A DNA stretch of 5,651 bases. It comes from Gemmatimonadaceae bacterium (GTDB lineage Bacteria; Gemmatimonadota; Gemmatimonadetes; Gemmatimonadales; Gemmatimonadaceae). Of the stretch, positions 1 through 5,651 are shown in pieces. A model generated the notes under the pieces. It made no database searches. It was not told the DNA's origin and saw only the letters and a program-made list of their open reading frames with translations. Made by a program: the position numbers and the translations under genes. Each line of letters starts with the position of its first letter. Position 1 is the stretch's first letter. Location: contig JADGGM010000244.1 of the NCBI GenBank assembly GCA_019689955.1, forward strand, positions 1 to 5,651, in the 5' to 3' direction.

Positions 1-2470
1 GGATGTGCCCGCGCGCGCGGACCTGTACCAGCCCCCCGCCGACGCCCTCCGCGCGCTCGGCGCGCTCGGTACCATCGCCATGGTCCCCTCGCGCCGCGAC
101 ACCGACGGCGCCGGCGTCACCCCGGAGATCGTCTTCCCCATCCTCCCGCCGGAGGCGATCGACCGCGACATCAAGCGCCTCCGCCGCGTGGTGGAGAGCG
201 GCCCGCCGACGGTGATCCTGTGCGACAACGTCGGCCAGGCCGAGCGCCTCGAGGAGCTGCTCGACGACGACTTCGGCCGCCCCGCGGGCGCCGCGATCGC
301 CGTCGGCGTGGTCGACGGGGGCTTCGTCATCCCCCCGGCCGGCAGCTCCCCCGGCCTCCGCGTCCTCACCGACCACGAGATCTTCCGCCGCGATCGCCGC
401 ATCCGCCGCCAGCGGCGCTACGCCACCGGCGCGCCGCTCGAGAGCATCACCGGGCTCAAACCCGGCGACTACGTCGTGCACCTCGAGCACGGGATCGGGA
501 TCTACCGCGGGATCGAGCAGATGTTCGTCAAGGAGAGCGTGATCGAGGTCGCGGTGATCGAGTACGAGGGGGGCGACCGCCTCAACGTCCCGCTCTACCG
601 CATCGACCAGATCGAGCGCTACCGCTCCGCGGGAGACGTGGGCGACGACACCCCGCCGCCACGCCTCCACAAGCTCGGTGGGCGCCGCTGGGCCCAGCAA
701 CGCGACCGCACGCGCGCCGCGTTGCAGGAGATGGCCATGGAGCTGCTCGACCTCTATGCGCACCGGCGCATGGCCACCAAGCCCCCGGCGCTCCCCGACA
801 CGAGCTGGCAGCGGCAGCTCGAGTCCTCGTTCCTCTTCGAGGACACCCCGGACCAGCGCACCGCCACCGAGGAGGTGAAGCGCGACATGGAGCAGCCGCG
901 CCCCATGGACCGCCTCCTCGTGGGCGACGTCGGCTACGGGAAGACGGAGGTCGCCGTGCGCGCCGCGTTCAAGGCGGTGCAGTCGGGGCGGCAGGTCGCG
1001 GTCCTCGTCCCCACGACCATCCTCGCCGAGCAGCACGGGCGCACCTTCACCGAGCGCCTTGCCGACTTCCCCATCCGCGTCGCCACGCTGAGCCGGTTCC
1101 AGACCGCGAAGGAGCAGAGCGCGGTCCTCGCCGACCTGGCCGCGAAGAAGATCGACATCGTCATCGGCACGCACCGCCTGCTGAGCCCCGACGTCACCTT
1201 CGCCGATCTCGGGCTCGTGATCGTCGACGAGGAGCACCGCTTCGGGGTGAAGCACAAGGAGCGCCTCAAGCAGCTCAAGCTCGAGGTCGACGTCCTCACC
1301 CTCACCGCCACCCCGATCCCGCGCACCCTCCACCAGTCGCTCGCCGGGCTGCGCGACGTGACGCTCATCCAGACCCCGCCGCGCGACCGCTCCCCGGTGC
1401 TCACCTTCGTCGAGCCGTGGGACGACGCGCTCATCGAGGAGGGGATCGCGCGCGAGCTGGATCGCGGCGGGCAGGTGTTCTTCGTCCACAACCGGATCGA
1501 GACGATCGTCGGCATCGCCGACCACATCCAGCGCCTCGCCCCGCGCGCCACCGTGGCCGTGGCGCACGGGCAGATGCGCGAGCGCGACCTGGAGGAGGTG
1601 ATGCGCCGCTTCGTCGCCGGGGAGGTGGACGTGCTGGTGTCGACGATGATCGTGGAATCGGGGCTCGACGTCCCCAACGCGAACACGATGTTCGTGAATC
1701 GCGCCGACCACTTCGGGCTCGCGCAGCTCTACCAGCTCCGCGGCCGCGTGGGGCGGTCGCACCGGCGCGCGTACTGCTACCTGCTCGTCCCGGACAACGT
1801 GGACCCGGACGCGGAGCGCCGGCTGCAGGTGCTCGAGCACCACACGGAGCTCGGCGCGGGCTACCGCGTGGCGCTCAAGGACCTGGAGATGCGCGGCGCG
1901 GGGAACCTCCTCGGCCCCGAACAGTCGGGGTTCGTCCAGGCCGTCGGCTTCGAGCTGTACCTCAGGATGCTCGACGAGACCGTGCGCCGGCTCCTCCAGG
2001 GGGATGGCGGTCCCAAGCTCCTCCCCGCCGACGTCTCCATGGACGTGGCGGCGTACCTCCCCGACACGTACGTCGGGATCCAGGAGGCCAAGCTGGACGT
2101 CTACCGCCGCCTCGCGCAGATGACCGAGGTGGAGGAGATCGACGCGCTCCGCGCGGAGCTCCGCGACCGGTTCGGCCCCCTCCCGCCCCCGGCCGAGGCC
2201 TTCCTCGCCTCGGCGCTCCTTCGGATCATCGGGGGGCGGCTGGGGATCGAGGGGATCCTGGTGCGCGGCGACGAGGCCCGTGTTACCTTTCGGCAGGACG
2301 CGGTCCCCCGGCTCAAGGGGCTCACCGCGGCATTTCACGAAGTGCAGTTCCAGGCCGAGGTTCGCCGCACGCATCCGCTATCACTGAAGCTCACGCGACT
2401 CGGCGGCGCCGCACTGCTGGACGGCCTCGTGCGAGCGCTCAAGAGCTTGACCACACCGCAATCGAAGTAG
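1..2470 (+). CDS. mfd: Transcription-repair coupling factor Mfd (5' truncated by window edge)
   Basis: Mfd is an ATP-dependent DNA translocase that pushes stalled RNA polymerase off damaged template and recruits UvrA for nucleotide excision repair. The frame is open to the left edge (first full codon at base 2), so the GTG at base 5 is probably internal; residues here are counted from it. Residues 1 to about 130 look like the end of the UvrB-like module. An RNA-polymerase-interacting (CarD-like) domain follows at about 150-206, starting GDYVVHLEHGIG. The superfamily 2 helicase motifs are all intact: Walker A GDVGYGKT at 307-314, DEEH at 408-411, TATPIPRT at 434-441, motif V from T547 (TMIVESGLDVP), and QLYQLRGRVGRS at 574-585. 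The RecG/Mfd-type motif with MRGAGNLLG comes next, and a C-terminal TRCF domain lies at about 670-780. The family is usually about 1,100-1,150 residues, so about 300 are missing, including the UvrA-binding surface. It stops at TAG 2468-2470. The only close alternative, RecG, lacks the CarD-like and TRCF domains. Confidence 0.97.
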   Translation, partial: DVPARADLYQPPADALRALGALGTIAMVPSRRDTDGAGVTPEIVFPILPPEAIDRDIKRLRRVVESGPPTVILCDNVGQAERLEELLDDDFGRPAGAAIAVGVVDGGFVIPPAGSSPGLRVLTDHEIFRRDRRIRRQRRYATGAPLESITGLKPGDYVVHLEHGIGIYRGIEQMFVKESVIEVAVIEYEGGDRLNVPLYRIDQIERYRSAGDVGDDTPPPRLHKLGGRRWAQQRDRTRAALQEMAMELLDLYAHRRMATKPPALPDTSWQRQLESSFLFEDTPDQRTATEEVKRDMEQPRPMDRLLVGDVGYGKTEVAVRAAFKAVQSGRQVAVLVPTTILAEQHGRTFTERLADFPIRVATLSRFQTAKEQSAVLADLAAKKIDIVIGTHRLLSPDVTFADLGLVIVDEEHRFGVKHKERLKQLKLEVDVLTLTATPIPRTLHQSLAGLRDVTLIQTPPRDRSPVLTFVEPWDDALIEEGIARELDRGGQVFFVHNRIETIVGIADHIQRLAPRATVAVAHGQMRERDLEEVMRRFVAGEVDVLVSTMIVESGLDVPNANTMFVNRADHFGLAQLYQLRGRVGRSHRRAYCYLLVPDNVDPDAERRLQVLEHHTELGAGYRVALKDLEMRGAGNLLGPEQSGFVQAVGFELYLRMLDETVRRLLQGDGGPKLLPADVSMDVAAYLPDTYVGIQEAKLDVYRRLAQMTEVEEIDALRAELRDRFGPLPPPAEAFLASALLRIIGGRLGIEGILVRGDEARVTFRQDAVPRLKGLTAAFHEVQFQAEVRRTHPLSLKLTRLGGAALLDGLVRALKSLTTPQSK

Positions 2471-2483
2471 CCCAGCGCAACGA

Positions 2484-2498
2484 GCGCCCGCCGGGCGC
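2484..2498 (+). other. GC-only hairpin in the mfd-PPIase gap
   Basis: GCGCCC at 2484-2489 pairs with GGGCGC at 2493-2498 around a three-base loop, starting 14 bases after the mfd stop. No T-run follows, so it is not a standard intrinsic terminator. It could stabilise the mRNA 3' end or be a chance fold in GC-rich DNA. Confidence 0.4.
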
Positions 2499-2523
2499 GC
2501 GAGAGACCCCTCCGCGAGCGTCT

Positions 2524-2541
2524 GGCGGCACACTGGCCGCC
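2524..2541 (+). other. Second hairpin in the mfd-PPIase gap
   Basis: GGCGGC at 2524-2529 is a perfect inverted repeat of GCCGCC at 2536-2541 around the loop ACACTG. It ends 40 bases before the start codon of the lipoprotein gene. There is no downstream T-tract. With the first hairpin it fills much of the only sizeable gap in the window, so a role as RNA processing site, weak attenuator or transcript-end structure is possible but unproven. Confidence 0.4.
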
Positions 2542-2581
2542 GTACCACTCAGTCGAGTCACCCGTCATCCGGTCCCCCTTC

Positions 2582-4027
2582 ATGAAACGATCGCTCACCG
2601 CCCTCGCCGCCCTGGTCGTCACGCTCACCGCCTGCGAGGGGTTCAAGGAAGCCATGACCGCGCACGTCGACGTCGCGGCGAAGGCCGGCTCGCAGGAGCT
2701 CTCGGTCGACCGCCTGGGGGCGCTGCTCAGCCAGTCGAAGGTGCCGGTCAACGCGCAGATCGCGAAGGCCGTCACGAACCTGTGGGTCGACTACCAGCTC
2801 CTCGGCCAGGCCGCCGCGCACGGCGACTCCCTCAACGACCCCAAGCTCGTCGATGAGGCGCTCTGGCCGATCATCGCGCAGGAGCGCGTCGGCAAGTGGC
2901 ACGACCAGGTCGCCAAGACCTTCTCGGGGCTGGATACCACGAACCTCGAGGCGCGCTACGCCAGCGGCGAGATGCTCGCCGCGCGCCACATCCTGCTCCT
3001 CGTCCCGCAGGGCGCCACGCAGGCCCAGCGCGACTCGATCCGCAAGCGCGCCGAGGCGCTCCGCAGCCAGGTCACCGGAGAGAACTTCGCCGAGCTCGCC
3101 AAGAAGAACAGCCAGGACCCCAGCTCCGCCGCCCGCGGCGGCGACCTCGGGCTCTTCCCCAAGGGGGTCATGGTCAAGGAGTTCCAGGACGCCCTCCTCG
3201 CGCTCAAGCCCGGGCAGATCTCCCCGGTGGTCCAGACCCAGTTCGGCTACCACATCATCCGGCGCTCCACCTTCTCCGAGGTGAAGGACGAGTTCACCCG
3301 CGCGGTGAACGCCGGCGCCATGCGCACGGCCGACAGCACGTACCTCGCCAAGCTCGAGGCCACCGGGAACGTCCAGATCGCCGACAACGCCGTGACCACC
3401 GTGCGCGACGCCGCCAAGGACTTCGACGCGCACACCAAGGACGGCGCGGTCATCGCCACCTCGAAGGCCGGCCCCTTCACCGTCGCCCGGCTCGTGAAGT
3501 GGGTCGAGGCATACCCGCAGAAGGCGCAGATCGAGCAGGGGCTGCAACAGGTGCCCGACAGTCAGGTGGTGAAGTTCATCAGGAACGTGGTCCGCAACGA
3601 GCTCGTGCTGCAGCAGGCCGACAGCGCCAAGGTGGAGCTCGACTCCGCCGAGCTGGCGGACCTGCACAACCGCTTCTCGCAGGTCGTCGTCGGGACGTGG
3701 GAGCAGCTCGGCGTGTCCCCCAAGGCGCTCGCCGATAGCGGGAAGTCCGCCGCGGAGCGCGAGCGCATCGCCGCGGGGCGCATCGACAGCTACCTCGACA
3801 AGCTCATGGCGCAGCAGGTGCGCTTCGTGGACGTCCCCGCGCCCGTGGAAGCGGTGCTCCGTCAGAAGTACACGTGGAAGGTGAACGCGGCCGGCCTCGA
3901 CCGCGCGGTCGAGCGCGCCGCCAAGCAGCGCGCTGCGGCCGACTCCGCGCGCGTGAAGAACCGGCCCCCGTCGGAGGTTCCGCTCGGCGCCCCCGCCAAG
4001 CCGGATAGCTCCGGGGCCAAGCACTGA
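2582..4027 (+). CDS. Parvulin-type peptidylprolyl isomerase, predicted lipoprotein (PrsA/PpiC-like foldase)
   Basis: This 481-residue protein is a predicted envelope foldase that catalyses cis-trans isomerisation of X-Pro bonds. The N-terminus is a lipoprotein signal: K2-R3, a hydrophobic core, and lipobox LTAC with C18 as the lipidated residue. E19 follows; by the E. coli rule a non-Asp +2 residue favours the outer membrane, though that rule may not hold here. Residues 19-130 resemble the N-terminal helical region of SurA/PrsA proteins. One complete parvulin domain covers 134-228: ARHILL with H136, D179 at the position of Pin1 C113, GGDLG at 186-190, and FGYHII at 221-226 with H224, so it should be active. 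About 250 residues follow with no motif I recognise; they look mostly helical and end in a Pro/Ser/Ala/Lys-rich tail. The start is fixed by the signal peptide: the 37 codons back to the mfd stop contain no ATG or GTG. No clear Shine-Dalgarno site is visible. The adjacent SurA-like gene is probably a paralogue and partner. Confidence 0.92.
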   Translation: MKRSLTALAALVVTLTACEGFKEAMTAHVDVAAKAGSQELSVDRLGALLSQSKVPVNAQIAKAVTNLWVDYQLLGQAAAHGDSLNDPKLVDEALWPIIAQERVGKWHDQVAKTFSGLDTTNLEARYASGEMLAARHILLLVPQGATQAQRDSIRKRAEALRSQVTGENFAELAKKNSQDPSSAARGGDLGLFPKGVMVKEFQDALLALKPGQISPVVQTQFGYHIIRRSTFSEVKDEFTRAVNAGAMRTADSTYLAKLEATGNVQIADNAVTTVRDAAKDFDAHTKDGAVIATSKAGPFTVARLVKWVEAYPQKAQIEQGLQQVPDSQVVKFIRNVVRNELVLQQADSAKVELDSAELADLHNRFSQVVVGTWEQLGVSPKALADSGKSAAERERIAAGRIDSYLDKLMAQQVRFVDVPAPVEAVLRQKYTWKVNAAGLDRAVERAAKQRAAADSARVKNRPPSEVPLGAPAKPDSSGAKH

Positions 4028-4055
4028 ACGAACCACTCGACGTCGTCGCGGGTAC

Positions 4056-4061
4056 GAAAGG
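4056..4061 (+). promoter_or_regulatory. Purine-rich Shine-Dalgarno-like GAAAGG abutting the SurA-like start
   Basis: GAAAGG ends one base before the ATG at 4063, much closer than the usual 5-9 base spacing. It is the only ribosome-binding-like sequence in the 35-base gap. It may not work as a classical site. The downstream signal peptide nevertheless supports the ATG at 4063, and no better in-frame start is seen nearby. Confidence 0.25.
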
Positions 4062-4062
4062 C

Positions 4063-5394
4063 ATGCGGACCATCGCACTGACCCTCACGGCGCTCGCCCT
4101 GGCGGCGGGCCCCGTCGCCGCGCAAGGCGGCGCGGGCCCCGCCACCCCGGAGACCACGGCGGCCATCGACGGCATCGTCGCCATCGTCGGCGACCAGCCT
4201 ATCCTGCGCACGGAAGTCCAGGAGCGGATGGGCGCGCTCGCCGCGCAAGGAGCGCAGCTCCCCACCGACTCCGCCGGCCTCGCCCGCCTCGCGCACGACA
4301 TCCTCGATCAGCTCATCGACGAAGAGGTGCTCGTGCAGGCCGCCAAGGCGCAGAAGATCGAGGTGAACGACAACGACATCTCCGGCGACGTCGACAAGCA
4401 GCTCAGCACCATCCGCGGGCGCTTCGCCACCGAGACGGAGTTCCGCAACCAGCTCAAGGGCGCCGGCTTCGGCTCCCCCGAGGAATACCGCCGCTGGCTC
4501 CTCGACCAACGGCGGCGCCAGCTCCTGCAGCAGAAGCTCTTCGAGAAGCTGCGCCAGGATAACAAGCTCCCCCCGGCCCTCGTCTCGGAGGCCGAGGTCG
4601 ACTCGTTCTTCGCCGCGAACAAGGACCGCATCGGGAAGCTCCCCGCCACGGTCACCTACAAGCAGATCGTCGTCACCCCCAAGCCGAGCCCCAAGGAGGA
4701 TTCCACCGCGCTGGCCAAGGCCGAGTCGCTGCTGGTCGAGATCCGGCGCGGCGGCGACTTCGCGCAGATCGCCAAGCGCGAGTCGATGGACCCCGGCACC
4801 AAGGCGCTCGGCGGCGACCTCGGGTGGCACCGGCGCGGGGAGTTCGTCCCCGCCTTCGACCGCATGTACTTCGCGCTCGGCCCCGGGCAGGTGAGCCCCG
4901 TCGTGAAGACCACGTACGGGTACCACATCATCAAGGTCGACCGCGTCCAGCCCTCCGAGGTGAAGGGGCGCCACATCCTCATTCGCCCGGAGATCGACTC
5001 CGCCGACGTCGCCGCCGCGCACCGCCTCGCCGACAGCGTCGCCGCGATGCTCCGCAAAGGCGTGAGCTACGACACCCTCGCCGCGAAGTACCACGACCCC
5101 GCGGAGGAGAAGCTCATGCCCGAGCCCTTCCCCCGCGACTCGCTCCCCATCCAGTACCAGAACGCGATCCGCGGCCACAAGACCGGCGACGTCGTCGGCC
5201 CGTTCGAGATCGAGGACACCTCGCGCGGCGTCCCCAAGTTCTTCATCCTCCAGCTCACCTCCGTGAGCGAGGAGCGCGAGCCCTCGATCTCCGATTACCG
5301 CGAGCGCATCCGCGAGCAGCTCGCGCAGGAGAAAGGCGTGCGCCGCTACCTCGACAACCTCCGCAAGGAGACCTACGTCGCCATCCGCAACTGA
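4063..5394 (+). CDS. surA: SurA-like periplasmic peptidylprolyl isomerase / outer-membrane protein chaperone
   Basis: SurA-family proteins escort unfolded outer-membrane proteins across the periplasm and carry parvulin domains. This protein has 443 residues, close to the 428 of E. coli SurA. A Sec signal peptide covers residues 1-20, with probable cleavage after VAA (A20). A SurA-type N-terminal chaperone domain starts near residue 35 (IDGIVAIVGDQPILRTEV) and runs to about 190. The first parvulin domain, about 197-292, has D243, GGDLGW at 250-255 and YGYHIIK at 285-291, but Q201 stands where the N-terminal histidine is usual. The second, about 300-400, has GRHILI with H304 and keeps D345, but lacks GGDLG, and F393-F394 replace the Tyr-His pair. 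The C-terminal helix after about 405 fits the SurA pattern of closing onto the N-terminal domain. The gene starts 35 bases after the lipoprotein gene and ends three bases before the S4 gene, consistent with one operon. Orthology to E. coli SurA is likely; the name rests on architecture. Confidence 0.88.
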   Translation: MRTIALTLTALALAAGPVAAQGGAGPATPETTAAIDGIVAIVGDQPILRTEVQERMGALAAQGAQLPTDSAGLARLAHDILDQLIDEEVLVQAAKAQKIEVNDNDISGDVDKQLSTIRGRFATETEFRNQLKGAGFGSPEEYRRWLLDQRRRQLLQQKLFEKLRQDNKLPPALVSEAEVDSFFAANKDRIGKLPATVTYKQIVVTPKPSPKEDSTALAKAESLLVEIRRGGDFAQIAKRESMDPGTKALGGDLGWHRRGEFVPAFDRMYFALGPGQVSPVVKTTYGYHIIKVDRVQPSEVKGRHILIRPEIDSADVAAAHRLADSVAAMLRKGVSYDTLAAKYHDPAEEKLMPEPFPRDSLPIQYQNAIRGHKTGDVVGPFEIEDTSRGVPKFFILQLTSVSEEREPSISDYRERIREQLAQEKGVRRYLDNLRKETYVAIRN

Positions 5395-5397
5395 GCC

Positions 5398-5651
5398 GTG
5401 CGGATCGACGTCGCGCTCAAGCGGCTCCTCCTCGTGAAGAGCCGCACCGAAGGGAAGGAAGCGTGTGACGTGGGCGCGGTACACGTGAACGGGAAGCCCG
5501 TCAAAGCCTCGGCGGAGGTGCACGTGGGGGATCGCGTGCGGATCGACTACGCGCAGCGCACGCTCGAGATCGAGCTGCTCGGCGAGATCGGGAAGAACGT
5601 CAGCCGCGCCCAGGCCAAGACGCTCTACCGCGTCCTGCGCGACGAGAAGAC
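5398..5651 (+). CDS. S4-domain RNA-binding protein, RqcP(YabO)/Hsp15-like (3' end beyond window)
   Basis: This reading frame begins at GTG 5398 and stays open for 84 codons to the window edge. The translation is a single S4 RNA-binding fold: it opens MRIDVALKRL, then has K14, R16-T17, K20-E21, N31-G32-K33, K36, S38 and G44-D45. From memory it aligns without gaps to Bacillus subtilis RqcP (YabO), including R2, D4, K8, R16, T17, N31, G32, K36, S38 and the G44-D45 turn. The last visible residues (TLYRVLRDEK) resemble the C-terminus of that 80-90 residue family. RqcP binds the 50S subunit with RqcH and supports alanine tailing of stalled nascent chains. Hsp15, which binds 50S subunits carrying peptidyl-tRNA, is the main alternative; it is about 130 residues with a basic tail, so the missing 3' end would decide. 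The GTG lies one codon (GCC) after the SurA-like TGA, in the same frame and with no visible Shine-Dalgarno site, suggesting translational coupling. Function is inferred. Confidence 0.85.
   Translation, partial: MRIDVALKRLLLVKSRTEGKEACDVGAVHVNGKPVKASAEVHVGDRVRIDYAQRTLEIELLGEIGKNVSRAQAKTLYRVLRDEK

Noticed and set aside
8..19. Alternating CG run at the left edge
   Set aside because: It is short and lies inside the mfd reading frame, encoding ordinary Pro/Ala/Arg codons.
934..1686. Minus-strand open frame (250 codons) inside mfd
   Set aside because: Ser/Arg/Thr-rich antisense translation without motifs, opposite the conserved helicase core.
2447..2452. TTGACC as a possible -35 promoter element for the lipoprotein gene
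   Set aside because: It lies inside the end of mfd and no AT-rich -10-like hexamer is found at suitable spacing downstream.
2484..2541. The two gap hairpins as an intrinsic terminator for mfd
   Set aside because: Neither stem is followed by a T-run, so the rho-independent signature is incomplete.
220..2856. Plus-strand open frame of 878 codons overlapping mfd in another frame
   Set aside because: The translation is almost all Arg, Pro, Ala and Gly, typical of an out-of-frame reading, while the overlapping frame has every Mfd motif.
4038..4045. Palindrome CGACGTCG in the gap before the SurA-like gene as an operator
   Set aside because: An eight-base GC-rich palindrome is expected by chance at this composition, and there is no second copy or nearby promoter.
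2558..4078. Minus-strand open frame (506 codons) opposite the PPIase lipoprotein gene
   Set aside because: It covers the whole sense gene, has no recognisable domain, and its composition mirrors the sense codons.
3862..5523. Long minus-strand open frame (553 codons) opposite the SurA-like and S4 genes
   Set aside because: It is antisense to clearly recognised genes, has low-complexity Gly/Val/Leu/Asp/Glu-rich translation with no motif, and is the usual mirror frame of GC-rich coding DNA.

Overview
This window comes from a very GC-rich bacterium (G/C dominates third codon positions). It holds four co-directional genes on the + strand: the 3' three-quarters of mfd (transcription-repair coupling factor), a parvulin-type prolyl isomerase lipoprotein, a periplasmic SurA-like prolyl isomerase/chaperone, and the 5' part of a small S4-domain RNA-binding protein resembling RqcP/YabO or Hsp15. 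A lipoprotein and a SurA-like chaperone imply a diderm (outer-membrane) cell. The high GC, the protein flavour and the order mfd-PPIase-PPIase-S4 suggest Gemmatimonadota or a related FCB-group lineage, but this is a judgement from memory, not a database result.

Layout: bases 1-2470 are mfd, missing roughly 300 N-terminal residues to the left of the window. A 111-base gap follows, with two short GC-rich hairpins and no convincing terminator or promoter. Bases 2582-4027 encode the PPIase lipoprotein. After a 35-base gap, 4063-5394 encode the SurA-like protein. Three bases later, a GTG at 5398 opens the S4 gene, which runs off the right edge. Tight spacing of the last three genes suggests one transcription unit, possibly read through from mfd.

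Functionally, the two PPIases should work together in the cell envelope, one anchored to a membrane and one soluble, helping exported proteins fold. Mfd acts on stalled RNA polymerase in the cytoplasm. The S4 protein probably acts on stalled or split ribosomes. An mfd / PPIase / S4-protein neighbourhood is also seen in Firmicutes, so this looks like an old housekeeping cluster, not an accessory island. I see no mobile element, CRISPR array, tRNA or rRNA, and no clearly new system. The most interesting details are the split set of parvulin active-site residues in the SurA-like protein and the gene neighbourhood itself.
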